In this document: positions 8,201 through 16,593 of the stretch, one piece after another
How the letters are laid out: every line of letters starts with the position of its first letter
Numbering within the stretch: position 1 is the stretch's first letter
NCBI GenBank assembly: GCA_904846145.1
Contig: CAJGZL010000001.1
Coordinates: forward strand, 186,001-250,000
DNA from: Psychrobacter immobilis
GTDB lineage: Bacteria; Pseudomonadota; Gammaproteobacteria; Pseudomonadales; Moraxellaceae
Direction: 5' to 3'
DNA length: 64,000 nt
The notes under the pieces: generated by a model
What the model was told of the DNA's origin: nothing
Seen by the model: only the letters and a program-made list of their open reading frames with translations
The model's database searches: none
Made by a program: the position numbers and the translations under genes

Positions 8201-9937
8201 TGGGCGCAGCAGTTGCGTAATCAGCCTTCTCTATCTGCGGATTCAGCGTCCGATAATTTACTACCTGATAACTGGCAACAGATTTGGCGTCTTAAGCGCT
8301 TAATGAATTTTATAGATAGTATAGATGGGCGCAAAGAATTAATTACTTTAACCAAAACACGTGTCGATTTAGAAATAGATCTAGCAAGAACTTATCAAGA
8401 AGCCATTGCTAAAAGAGCTTGGTTAAAAGTCGCAGAAAACGCTACCCCAATAGTTAGAGCTTCTTTAGAAAAATATCGTTCAGCTATTATGAGTATCGGT
8501 AAAGGCACTGGCAAAAAAGCACATATTCATCGCCGAGAAGCCCGAAAAGCTTCTGACGGAGCAAGCGCGGCTATCCCCTGTTGGATTATGCCACACTACC
8601 GTATTTCTGAATCCTTGCCAGCCGAATTTGGTAGTTTTGATTTAGTTATAATCGATGAAGCTTCGCAATCTGATTTGACTGCCTTACCCGCTATTATGCG
8701 TGCAAAAAAAGTATTAATTGTCGGTGACGATAAGCAAGTATCTCCAGAAGGTGTCGGTTTAGATGTTGATAAAATTCAACACTTAATGGCTCAGCATTTA
8801 GATAATCAAGTGGACTTGTATCGCTCGTTGATGGCGCCTAATCGTTCAATCTATGATTTATTCAAAGTCGTCTTTGCTGATAGTGCAGTTATGTTAAAAG
8901 AGCACTTTCGTAGTGTTGCGCCCATCATTGAGTTTTCAAAACGTGAGTTTTATAATCACGAGCTGATACCGCTACGTAAAGCTAAACCTTCGGAGCGCTT
9001 AGATCCGCCATTAATTGACGTCTACGTCACAGATGGTTATCGAAACGGCGATATCAACCCATCAGAGGTTAGATTTATTGTCGATGAGATTAAGACTATC
9101 GTGACTGATCCTGCGTATGTAGGTAAAACCATCGGAGTCGTCTCTTTACTTGGTAATAAGCAAGCACATAGTATTATGGAGATACTCAATAAGGAATTAG
9201 ACGAAACCCTAATGAACGCTTTTGATATTGCTTGTGGTGACGCTAGAACCTTTCAGGGTAAAGAGCGAGATATCATGTTTTTATCCATGGTAGTAGCTCA
9301 AGGTGATGCTCATGCTCAAACTCGTGATACGTTTGCACAGCGCATGAATGTTGCTGCCTCAAGAGCACGTGACAGAATGTATTTAGTTCGCAGTATGGAA
9401 TTAGATGAGCTAAGCTCAGCCGATAATTATCGCGCTGAATTGATAAAGCACTTTCAAGCACCCTTTATGCAAGATAAAAAAACGGTAGCTAACTTGCGTG
9501 ATTTATGTGAATCAGGTTTTGAAAGAGAGATTTTTGACATCCTTGTTGAAAGAGGCTATCGAGTCATTCCTCAAGTTAAAGCAGGTGCTTATCGAATCGA
9601 TATGGTGGTAGAAGGAGAAGAGGATAATAGTCTAGCTATCGAATGCGATGGTGATAGATATCATGGACCCGATCAATGGGACAGTGATATGCACCGTCAA
9701 CGTACTCTTGAACGTGCAGGTTGGATATTTTGGCGCTGCTTTGCCTCAACATTCGTCACTCGCAAAGATGAAGTTATTGCAGATTTACTAACAACATTAG
9801 AGGAACTGAATATCTATCCCATAAATATAGATACTTCAACTTATACTAGCTCATATGTTGAATCTAGAAGAGTGACTACCGTTGGAGATCCAACTGCTAA
9901 AACTGAAGCTGTAGCGATCAGCTATGACTTATCGTGA
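5294..9937 (+). CDS. Large UPF1-like SF1 helicase with C-terminal Vsr/DUF559-like nuclease domain
   Basis: A 1547-residue protein. The N-terminal 420 residues are not recognised. Walker A GPPGTGKTHT begins at residue 430, and Walker B IIDEASQSD contains D1121/E1122. These are followed by motif III (VGDDKQVSP), the motif V region with ARTFQGKERDI and motif VI MNVAASRARDRMYLV, a UPF1/AAA_11-AAA_12 arrangement. Between Walker A and B is a roughly 690-residue largely helical insertion. The last 140 residues (FEREIFDILVERGYRV onward) form a small PD-(D/E)XK-type nuclease fold: D1436 in YRIDMVV, and E1450/D1452 in AIECDGDRYHG, as in Vsr/DUF559/MTES_1575 domains. Known helicase-Vsr fusions include anti-phage proteins, so a stand-alone defence role is inferred. 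The gene is visibly AT-richer than its neighbours and is flanked by unrelated metabolic genes. Confidence 0.8.
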   Translation: MSIHIDRLASQIEFIKQCALIKKSPIQNFIKHSEFAFTEEQMQGLPGISLNGMDANSDEVWLRLERLRENKAPKPDSLLLNLWLNSPEKFSEQPRLKDYVLAELLDATLVSDAEVFTPFEVDSNDQSEILDEVEELETKVYLTKFPEKEKLLNEYDNYIKNIWQPWLIEEKLVRQSIALYSSLFMLNQKLQGNLADAQLELVWGVGVALRHNSDTKQIKYPLLTQVIEITLDQKTMALIIKPSLASPTLETEPFSMDENQGLAKLTKDYKQFYELDDTSLNPFLPSSYEPILKSAVTLLDASGVYWPDCSNNDERRIPKSSDHLVVTDTWVIMARPRSNNMFLQDLERFASKLENLDHTNLPSALMAILTDPATQNTEALLPAYRGLSVVNGSDNYSGTPAELYFPKAFNDEQVQIVQKLDFYDGVVVQGPPGTGKTHTIANIICHYLALGKRVLVTSMKDPALKVLQNQLPESIRPLAVSLLTSENEGLKQFEYTIKKISNEVTSINREQYKKQILALDQRIDTIHAQLALTDNKISAWAKLNLDDIVLDNETIKPIDAATEVAQNQNLIIDFPDQLGIESSFKPQFTNNEVTELKKVRLNLGDDLYYLYKNIPDITDFPDINKIKQLHKDLIYVNESQIAEAQGELPSLIDDSENTISIIHDAILNISNLIPLIENIDKAGQGWTDNIQQHLADENKQSILQHLNSLTHEIKSAFNERAHYLTKPISLSDDFDTNPELINAVKNLSEGKKPFGMAGIFGKSVEKKSLDNIMIVSSKPSTQECWQYVFSFIVFRQKSQELIIRWNALSNELSLPEFEASPNNLTDLYSAVYLYDSLISINTLQHDIKQALTTIFTVDWNMVSVQSYRKADLIEINQVLNRHLRKYDLAESLALKENLLVNLDNYSGNIVDKITEFFNKELGSSDVADESLQKTWTELLIELKHVHSLSSDLHTVATTTQSIEDSGAPLWAQQLRNQPSLSADSASDNLLPDNWQQIWRLKRLMNFIDSIDGRKELITLTKTRVDLEIDLARTYQEAIAKRAWLKVAENATPIVRASLEKYRSAIMSIGKGTGKKAHIHRREARKASDGASAAIPCWIMPHYRISESLPAEFGSFDLVIIDEASQSDLTALPAIMRAKKVLIVGDDKQVSPEGVGLDVDKIQHLMAQHLDNQVDLYRSLMAPNRSIYDLFKVVFADSAVMLKEHFRSVAPIIEFSKREFYNHELIPLRKAKPSERLDPPLIDVYVTDGYRNGDINPSEVRFIVDEIKTIVTDPAYVGKTIGVVSLLGNKQAHSIMEILNKELDETLMNAFDIACGDARTFQGKERDIMFLSMVVAQGDAHAQTRDTFAQRMNVAASRARDRMYLVRSMELDELSSADNYRAELIKHFQAPFMQDKKTVANLRDLCESGFEREIFDILVERGYRVIPQVKAGAYRIDMVVEGEEDNSLAIECDGDRYHGPDQWDSDMHRQRTLERAGWIFWRCFASTFVTRKDEVIADLLTTLEELNIYPINIDTSTYTSSYVESRRVTTVGDPTAKTEAVAISYDLS

Positions 9938-9989
9938 ATGTCCAAAATTGCCTAATATTTTTACTATTTTGCGCCTCATCTATCTTGGA

Positions 9990-10045
9990 TTAAAAAAACA
10001 AAATGGACAAACGATTACTTAATAATCATTTGTCCTTTTTTATTC
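9990..10045. terminator. Bidirectional terminator between convergent genes
   Basis: Arms GGACAAACGATTA (from 10005) and TAATCATTTGTCC (to 10035), with one mismatch, are flanked by A-runs on the left and TTTTTTATT on the right. This serves the helicase gene on the plus strand and the SDR gene on the minus strand. Confidence 0.8.
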
Positions 10046-10070
10046 ATACAATATTACTGACACTCTTATT

Positions 10071-10106
10071 ACTTATATATTTAGTACTTATATATTTAGT
10101 ACTTAT
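10071..10106. repeat. Short tandem repeat, 15-bp unit
   Basis: The 15-bp unit ACTTATATATTTAGT occurs twice perfectly (10071-10085, 10086-10100) and begins a third time. It is AT-rich and lies just after the SDR stop codon. Confidence 0.8.
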
Positions 10107-10113
10107 GCTAAAG

Positions 10114-10860
10114 CTATCTTAATTTAATATCGCCGCCATCTGCCATAAGGGTTTGTCCAGTCATATATCGACTATCTGCGCTTAATAAAAAGGCCACTAC
10201 TGGCGCAATATCTGTTTTAGGGTCGCCAAAACGATGCATGGGATTCTTTTCAGCAACTTCTTCGTACTGCTCTGGATTGGTCTCTTTCCACTTTGCAACG
10301 CCCTCGGTCAACGCCAATGGACAAACAATATTGACCCGAATACCCTCTTCTGCCCATTCGTTTGCCGCCACGCGAGATAAGCCACGAATCGCTTCTTTAG
10401 CAGCGGCATAGCTCCCTTGGTTTTTTTGACCATTTAAGGCAGCGCCAGAACCAAAATTAACGATAGCGCCTTTTGTTTTCTTAAGTTCTGGATAGGCCGC
10501 TTTCATAAAGTTCAAAGTTCCTTTTAAGCCCGTATCCATGGATAAAGCCCAATCGTCTTCGGTAAGCTCCATCAAAGGCTTCTGTTTAGAGGCGTGCGCA
10601 TTATTGACGACGCCAGTCAATTTGCCAAATTTTGCAACGGCCATTTTAACCGCTTCTTCAGCGACCGACGATTTGGAGATGTCGCCCTTTAAAAATGCAA
10701 TTTGTTCGGGATTGCTATCAACTTTCTGCTTGCCAGCCGCCTCATCGATATCTACCGCTACTACAGATGCGCCTCTTTCGGTTAGAACGGTGGTTATTGC
10801 GCCACCAATTCCTGCTGCCCCGCCCGTTATAATAATGACGTGATCTTTTAGATTCTTCAT
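10114..10860 (-). CDS. SDR-family oxidoreductase
   Basis: A 248-residue classical short-chain dehydrogenase/reductase. Cofactor motif TGGAAGIGG lies at residues 12-20, NNAHA at 86-90 (usually NNAG), catalytic serine S138 in NFGSGA, and the YxxxK pair Y151/K155 in GSYAAAKEAIRG. An acidic residue after the second strand (VAVDIDE) suggests a preference for NAD over NADP. The C-terminal MTGQTLMADGGDIKLR is the usual SDR ending. Substrate cannot be predicted: 3-oxoacyl, hydroxysteroid and sugar-alcohol dehydrogenases share this layout. It is a single gene flanked by a terminator downstream and about 150 bp of upstream sequence. Confidence 0.88.
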   Translation of the reverse strand: MKNLKDHVIIITGGAAGIGGAITTVLTERGASVVAVDIDEAAGKQKVDSNPEQIAFLKGDISKSSVAEEAVKMAVAKFGKLTGVVNNAHASKQKPLMELTEDDWALSMDTGLKGTLNFMKAAYPELKKTKGAIVNFGSGAALNGQKNQGSYAAAKEAIRGLSRVAANEWAEEGIRVNIVCPLALTEGVAKWKETNPEQYEEVAEKNPMHRFGDPKTDIAPVVAFLLSADSRYMTGQTLMADGGDIKLR

Positions 10861-11008
10861 AATAATTCTTCTTTAGTAATCTGTTTTTATTTAATTTTGA
10901 AGATACAACTCTATCTGATTTTTATTCGATAATAGTTAGTAATTGATATGATTTAGTATAAATTTTTAATTCAAATGTTTAGAAAAACTTACTATTAGTT
11001 AACCCACC

Positions 11009-13201
11009 TCACCACCAAACTGGATCCTCACTCGCCAATCTTTCTAAGCCTTTTTTAGCTATCTCAATCTCCACCTTATCCGCAGACAGCTCAGCGATAA
11101 ATCGTGAAGGCTTATCAAAGTACCCTGAATAACTGGCAAAGTAATCAGGCGCAGTGAGATACAGGCGAGTTTTCGCACGACTACACGCCACATAGAATAG
11201 TTTACGCTCTTCCTCCAACTCCTCAAAGTCATCAATAGAGCGATGATGCGGCGTCATACCATCGACTAGTGAATTGACAAATACTATCGGCCATTCAAGT
11301 CCCTTTGAACTATGAATGGTAGAGATCGTGACTTTATCGTTATCATCACTGACCTCTGTAGACTGGCCTATAGCCGCAATTGAATCGTTGGGTGGATCAA
11401 GGGCTAGATTCTCTAAGAAATTATCGAGACTATTATGCTCATTGGCTAAATTTTTGAGTACGCGAAAATCCTCGGAGCGCTCGCGCCAATTTTCCTCAAT
11501 CGTTTTTAGCAGTGGAATATAGAATTCTAAAATATCCTCAATGACGGCTTCAACGGACTCTGCTTGGCTAGCTTTGGTTAATACCGTATATAAAGGCTCA
11601 AGCTGAGCGCTTTTTTTGGTAAAGGCTTTAGCTCGCAATGGTTCAAATGAATTATTATCAGTGTTAATCGCTTGAGTCAATTTAGTAGCAGTCACTCCAC
11701 CGACGCCACGAAACAAAGTTAAAATTCGATGCCAAGCGATCGCGTCATTTGGGTTGTAGAGTATTTTGACAAAAGCTAAGACGTCTTTTATATGCCGTCT
11801 CTCAACGAATTTAATACCACCAACGACGATAAAGGGAATATGGCGCTCCATCAGCTCTAACTGCACATAGTTAGATTGAAAAGAGGTGCGACAGAGTATT
11901 GCAAAGTCTTTATAGTCATAGTCAGGCTTATGCTCAACGATTTTATTGGCGATATATTTCGCCTCACGGGTCTCATCACTTAGACGGCTAAATATAGGCT
12001 TTTGCCCTGCTATCGCCATATTAGAGTACAGCTGCTTTTGATAGCCAAGCGTAATCTGCTCCGATAAGCCATTGATATAGTCGAGCACCGCAGGCGTGCT
12101 GCGATAATTTTGCTCCAGCTTAATCAATTGTGCTTCCGGATAAGTCTCACCAAACAGTAAGATATTCTCATAATTAGCCCCGCGAAAGGCATAGATGCTT
12201 TGGTTATCATCACCGACGACCATGAGCGACACCGAAGCTGGCGCGGCAATAAGATCTATCAACTGCTTTTGCGGAATATTCGTATCTTGATATTCATCGA
12301 CCATGATGTAGCGATAATTCTCTTGTAGCAGCGCTCTAAACTTAGTGTTGGTTTTTAAATGGCTGACCACTTGACTAATAATGTCGTCAAAATCATAGAG
12401 GTGATTAGCGCGCTTATAAGTATGAAAATCAAGCGCTAACTGTTCAATAATAGGGATATGGATGGCGATATCGGGATAGTTAGTCTCAATCAGCTCACGA
12501 ATATGAATACGGCGATTTCGAGAGGTTGAAAAGATATTTTGCAGCGTCTTTTTACGTGGGAACGCTTGTTTTTTAGTTTGCGCAGGGTACTTTTTTTCTT
12601 TAAATATCAGATCTATCGCATCTTCACTATCAGCGGTATCTAAGATGGTAAAGCGCGGATTGATACCTAGCAGACCTGAGTACTGACGCAGTAGTCTATT
12701 ACAGAATGAGTGAAAAGTGCCACTAGTAATATCATTTAAGGTTTTAGTCGTCGGTAGAACATCTTCGGATAACTCATCGTCAGACAAGCGACTTGCCAGC
12801 AAAGTCTTGGCGCGACTTTTTATCTCGTTAGCTGATTTACGGGTAAAGGTCAGTAGCAATATTTGCTTGGGCGCAATACCGTTTTCTAGTAGATAGCTGG
12901 TACGATAAGTCAAAGTTTTGGTCTTACCCGAACCTGCCCCAGCTATCACTAAAACCTTACCGTCAATGGTAGTCGCAGCTAATAATTGATTGGGGTTTAG
13001 CTCGCTGGCGTAATCGACTTGTAAGCCTAAATCATGGCTTAAACGCTGCTCAAGCAGCTTTTTATTCATATCAGCATCGGCATCAATTAGGTTAGCCTCT
13101 AGCTTCTCAATAGCTTGCTCTAAACGTGCCAGCTTTGGCTTGATATCAGCAAAGTTTTGTGGGTATTGATAATTTTGGGTATCGAATAGAGTTGCGCTCA
13201 T
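11009..13201 (-). CDS. UvrD/Rep-type ATP-dependent DNA helicase
   Basis: A 730-residue SF1A helicase, the usual size for UvrD/Rep/PcrA proteins. Walker A AGAGSGKTKT has K93, motif Ia is LLLTFTRKSANEI, motif II MVDEYQDTN lies near residue 300, motif III is VVGDDNQSIYAFRGA, and motifs V-VI are TIHSSKGLEWP and RKLFYVACSRAKTRLYLTAP. It would unwind DNA 3' to 5' with ATP during repair or recombination. An N-terminal 65-residue helical extension precedes the helicase core, and the protein ends soon after motif VI, without a UvrD-type C-terminal Tudor tail. It is not clearly Rep or UvrD itself, so no symbol is given; a more specialised paralogue is possible. Confidence 0.88.
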   Translation of the reverse strand: MSATLFDTQNYQYPQNFADIKPKLARLEQAIEKLEANLIDADADMNKKLLEQRLSHDLGLQVDYASELNPNQLLAATTIDGKVLVIAGAGSGKTKTLTYRTSYLLENGIAPKQILLLTFTRKSANEIKSRAKTLLASRLSDDELSEDVLPTTKTLNDITSGTFHSFCNRLLRQYSGLLGINPRFTILDTADSEDAIDLIFKEKKYPAQTKKQAFPRKKTLQNIFSTSRNRRIHIRELIETNYPDIAIHIPIIEQLALDFHTYKRANHLYDFDDIISQVVSHLKTNTKFRALLQENYRYIMVDEYQDTNIPQKQLIDLIAAPASVSLMVVGDDNQSIYAFRGANYENILLFGETYPEAQLIKLEQNYRSTPAVLDYINGLSEQITLGYQKQLYSNMAIAGQKPIFSRLSDETREAKYIANKIVEHKPDYDYKDFAILCRTSFQSNYVQLELMERHIPFIVVGGIKFVERRHIKDVLAFVKILYNPNDAIAWHRILTLFRGVGGVTATKLTQAINTDNNSFEPLRAKAFTKKSAQLEPLYTVLTKASQAESVEAVIEDILEFYIPLLKTIEENWRERSEDFRVLKNLANEHNSLDNFLENLALDPPNDSIAAIGQSTEVSDDNDKVTISTIHSSKGLEWPIVFVNSLVDGMTPHHRSIDDFEELEEERKLFYVACSRAKTRLYLTAPDYFASYSGYFDKPSRFIAELSADKVEIEIAKKGLERLASEDPVWW

Positions 13202-13224
13202 TATTGATAGTTACCTTGCGGTTT

Positions 13225-13269
13225 TAGGTTTTAATATTTTAGGCTTTAATAGTTTAGGTGTTAATATTC
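13225..13269. repeat. Short tandem repeat, three 15-bp units
   Basis: Three adjacent copies of a 15-bp unit (TAGGTTTTAATATTT, TAGGCTTTAATAGTT, TAGGTGTTAATATTC) occupy the gap between the two minus-strand genes. The last unit runs into the end of the phosphatase gene, including its TAA stop. Confidence 0.8.
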
Positions 13270-14832
13270 TAAGTTTTTGGCACTGGCCATAGCTTTAATC
13301 ACGTCATTAGGCAAATATATATCTGACAAGTGCGCATTAGGATAGTGCTGATTTATCCAATTTTTATAAGTATTTACGCTTAGCTTATCACAATATGCTA
13401 AATACAAAATCTGCATCGCGATACTACGTGAGAACCCCATCACACAATGAAAATTAATTAAAGTAAGGGGCACTTGCGATAAGTTATTATCAGCCTCATT
13501 GCTCTTATTAATTAAATTATCTATCTGCTTAAATAAACCAACTAATAGTGGCACATCTGCTCGACTAAAGGGTTGTAAATCTAGTAACGGCAGATATAAG
13601 TAATGCGTATTAACGGTCTGAACACGGTCTTTATCTATAACAGTATTAAGCTTTGATAAATGACTATTAATCTCTGCGGCTACATCAACCACAATTAGCT
13701 GGCTAGCTTCCCTGTTATCATTCATTGATCTATAGCTAATTGGCATAAAACTATTGATAAATTTAGCTGATGATAAGCGAGCGCTCGCAGAGACTAGCAC
13801 CTTGTTATCAATCGTATGCCAAAGAGTGCTGTTAACCATTTCACTTTGTTTATTAGCAAAATAAAGCTGACCTAAATGCGACATTATTTTATAGGCTAAT
13901 AAAACAGGTGCAAAAGCTAACCAAGTGCTTAGCGTTAATTTGCCAACGCTGTTTTTACGCAAATAACGTTGATTGACTTCAATATTATTCGCTTGATAGA
14001 GCCATGGCAGCAGCATAAAACTAGCCAGCCAATAGCAGGCAAAGGCTATGCTAAAATATTTAATAGCAAAATATTTGTCTATAAAAAAACTAGCGATAGC
14101 TATTAATAAAAACCCGCCAATGCCAACTGTTAGATATTTAAGTACCAAGGCGCTTTGTAATTTATGCACGATAAGCAGCACTATACCAGCCAGCACAAAC
14201 CCACCTACTATATCGAGCAGATGATGCTGATAAGTAAATACCGTTGAGGCAATGATTAAAATACAGACTATGGATAGTGCTAAACGATAGATGACTAATC
14301 GCCACTTATATCGACTATACTTTTTATTAACTACGCTCCACAAGGACACGCCAAGTAGCAGCGCATAAGTGACATGTAAGGATGGCAGCTGATTAAAGGG
14401 CTTATCGGTCGCGTTTAAAAACTGATAGCCAAAGGCCGTCCAATCCATCGTTAATGGACGAATAAAACTAAAACGCGCTGGGATTAAATAGAAGACTAAG
14501 CAGGCCAATAAAGTGGCGACGATCAAACGCGCGCTCAATACGGATAGCTGGCGTGCAGTACGTACCATAAAAAAGCTGGCAATGAATACTATCATTGACC
14601 AGCTATAAGGCACTATCATGGCAGGTTTAAAAGGTATTGTGCTATCGATAGTTATCGCTAAGCTATGAATACGCTCAGGATAACGATCAAAAACTGCGGC
14701 ACTATAGGTATTGGTTAAAGTATAAAATATGGCGAATAATAGTAATGCTATTATTAAATGCTGTACGCGTAATGATAACTTTACCTTATCTTTATCAATA
14801 CTAAGCTCGTTATTCCAGCTCTCATTTACCAT
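13261..14832 (-). CDS. PAP2 / dual-specificity phosphatase fusion membrane protein (YnbD-like)
   Basis: A 523-residue inner-membrane protein joining two phosphatase modules. The N-terminal part has several transmembrane helices and PAP2 motifs: PSLH at 150-153 and TYQHHLLDIVGG with H203/H204 and D207. This fits a lipid-phosphate phosphatase or phosphotransferase active at the outer face of the membrane. More helices follow to about residue 330. The C-terminal 190 residues are soluble and contain the cysteine-phosphatase loop HCVMGFSRS with C463 and R469, the CX5R signature of dual-specificity phosphatases. The same combination is known from E. coli YnbD. Substrates are unknown; phospholipid turnover is a reasonable inference. 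It lies downstream of nlpD on the same strand with an 18-bp gap. Confidence 0.78.
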   Translation of the reverse strand: MVNESWNNELSIDKDKVKLSLRVQHLIIALLLFAIFYTLTNTYSAAVFDRYPERIHSLAITIDSTIPFKPAMIVPYSWSMIVFIASFFMVRTARQLSVLSARLIVATLLACLVFYLIPARFSFIRPLTMDWTAFGYQFLNATDKPFNQLPSLHVTYALLLGVSLWSVVNKKYSRYKWRLVIYRLALSIVCILIIASTVFTYQHHLLDIVGGFVLAGIVLLIVHKLQSALVLKYLTVGIGGFLLIAIASFFIDKYFAIKYFSIAFACYWLASFMLLPWLYQANNIEVNQRYLRKNSVGKLTLSTWLAFAPVLLAYKIMSHLGQLYFANKQSEMVNSTLWHTIDNKVLVSASARLSSAKFINSFMPISYRSMNDNREASQLIVVDVAAEINSHLSKLNTVIDKDRVQTVNTHYLYLPLLDLQPFSRADVPLLVGLFKQIDNLINKSNEADNNLSQVPLTLINFHCVMGFSRSIAMQILYLAYCDKLSVNTYKNWINQHYPNAHLSDIYLPNDVIKAMASAKNLEY

Positions 14833-14850
14833 AAATCATACTACTATCAA

Positions 14851-15660
14851 CTAACGACCCAGTACAGATCTTGGATCGATAGGATTGCCATTTAGACGCA
14901 CTTGAAACTCTAAGCCGACTTGATTGGACTGACCGCTGCTGCCCATAGTAGCGACGCGCTGACCTTTTTGAACCTGCTCACCCTCTTTGACTAATAGCTG
15001 GGTATTATGCGCATAAGCGGTAATATAATTATCGCTATGGCGGATCATAATCAAGTTGCCATACTCTGAGAGACCGTTGCCAGAATACAGCACCGTACCG
15101 CCTTGGCTGGCTACGACTGGATCGCCAACCTTACCTGCAAACCACATGCCCATATTACCTGCTGAGGCGTCAAAGTTGCGCACTACTTGGTTGGTACTTG
15201 GATAATCATAGCCTGAGGTGGAGTTGGCCGTGTTTTCATAGGCAGGGGCTGCTGGTGCTTGGTTTTGTACTGGCGCAGTATAAACGGGCGCTGAATTGAC
15301 AGGCTGACGATTGCTATTGTTGTTCGCATTGTTGTTATAGATACTGGCTACCGCTTGATTGCCTTGCCATAGTACGAGCCTCTGGCCGCTATAAATAGTA
15401 TATTTACTATCGAGACCATTCATAGCACCGATTTGACGGTAGCTTAAGCGGTAGCGCTCAGCTATTTGACTGACCGTATCACCACGTTTTACCACATAAT
15501 AGTTAGGCACTCCTTGGCTATTGGTGATGATAGTAGGGCCTGACTGATTGTTTTGATAAGTGGGTTTAGTGGCACAGCCGCTCATAGTAAGGATGCTAAT
15601 AGCAAACGCACTTGTCAGGGTTGCTGTTGCTAATGATGAGCCAAGGGAGAATCTTTTCAT
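14851..15660 (-). CDS. nlpD: NlpD-like lipoprotein, LysM plus degenerate LytM/M23 domain
   Basis: A 269-residue lipoprotein with the lipobox LTMSGC (C29 lipidated). A LysM peptidoglycan-binding domain spans about 54-97 (YYVVKRGDTVSQIAERYRL), then an Asn/Pro/Ala-rich linker, then a LytM/M23 domain over about 172-268 (GNLIMIRHSDNYITAYAHN ... VATMGSSGQSNQVGLEF). The LytM domain has lost zinc ligands: the first His-Asp site is absent and the usual LHFE is LEFQ. That is typical of non-catalytic activators. NlpD switches on the amidase AmiC during septal peptidoglycan splitting in the periplasm. The surE-nlpD order is conserved in many gammaproteobacteria, supporting the name. Confidence 0.88.
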   Translation of the reverse strand: MKRFSLGSSLATATLTSAFAISILTMSGCATKPTYQNNQSGPTIITNSQGVPNYYVVKRGDTVSQIAERYRLSYRQIGAMNGLDSKYTIYSGQRLVLWQGNQAVASIYNNNANNNSNRQPVNSAPVYTAPVQNQAPAAPAYENTANSTSGYDYPSTNQVVRNFDASAGNMGMWFAGKVGDPVVASQGGTVLYSGNGLSEYGNLIMIRHSDNYITAYAHNTQLLVKEGEQVQKGQRVATMGSSGQSNQVGLEFQVRLNGNPIDPRSVLGR

Positions 15661-15792
15661 ACGAGGTGTCCTATTTTTTTACATTGTTTTCTACATGAGT
15701 TATTACTGGTAAATTTGCTATATTTAGAGGCACTTAAGTATAGCAGTTAGTGTTTTTATTAGGGGCTGCATAGGCATTGACTTAACACTGTT

Positions 15793-16593
15793 TTATAACG
15801 TCAAAGCCGACAGCTTAGCTAAGGCGTCTATTGGGGTATGATGTATTCTAACAGGCGATAAGCTAATAAAGCCATCTGCTATCGCTTGAATATCGGTATC
15901 ATTGGCTGATGTTGCCGGAAGCATAACAGTAGATCTGACATATGGCGACTTACGCAGGCATAGCCAGTAGGCCTCGCGACCTCTAGGGTCAAGCATGCAA
16001 TGAACAGGCTTAGCGAGCGAGCCATGACCTAAGCTTGTAACCTTACGCCCCTTAATATCAGCACTACTGGCGACATCTGGAATGTTAACATTCAATACAT
16101 GATAGGGCATCTGTTTGATAGTCTTTAATATAGAGGTCTCGGTAATGAGCGCAACGATTTGCGCGGCGGCCATCCGATAACGACTATATTGATCTGCTCT
16201 GCTATGACTTGCACCAACTAAAGAAGTCGCTATCGCTGGGACGCCAAATAATTGAGCGCTCAAAGCGGCGCCAAAGGTGCCTGAGAATAGCACATCCTGC
16301 CCAAGATTAGCGCCTGAATTAATCCCAGTAATCACGCAGTCAAAATCAGTCGCGCAATAGAGCTGCTGCAGGGCTAAATAAATACAATCGGCAGGCGTAC
16401 CATTGACCGCTATAAACCCTGATTCTAGCGTTTGTGTATATAGCGGTTGCGAGATATTCAGCGCACTAGCACAGCCACTTTGCTCAGTATCAGGAGCGAC
16501 GACAGTGACCGATCCTATTTTGGATAGCGCTTCGTATAATGCGCGCAAACCTGGCGCATGCACACCGTCATCATTACTGATCAAAAACTTCAT
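15793..16593 (-). CDS. surE: 5'/3'-nucleotidase SurE
   Basis: A 266-residue SurE phosphatase, slightly longer than the usual 250. Metal-binding and catalytic motifs are ISNDDGVHAPGL with D8/D9, S39 in TEQSGCAS, and N92 in ITGINSGANLGQD. The family is a divalent-metal-dependent nucleoside monophosphatase and exopolyphosphatase in the cytoplasm, linked to stationary-phase survival. The C-terminal WxxLRKSPY and TPIDALAKLSAL segments fit. It lies 132 bp upstream of nlpD on the same strand. In E. coli pcm lies between surE and nlpD; here pcm is absent. Confidence 0.93.
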   Translation of the reverse strand: MKFLISNDDGVHAPGLRALYEALSKIGSVTVVAPDTEQSGCASALNISQPLYTQTLESGFIAVNGTPADCIYLALQQLYCATDFDCVITGINSGANLGQDVLFSGTFGAALSAQLFGVPAIATSLVGASHSRADQYSRYRMAAAQIVALITETSILKTIKQMPYHVLNVNIPDVASSADIKGRKVTSLGHGSLAKPVHCMLDPRGREAYWLCLRKSPYVRSTVMLPATSANDTDIQAIADGFISLSPVRIHHTPIDALAKLSALTL

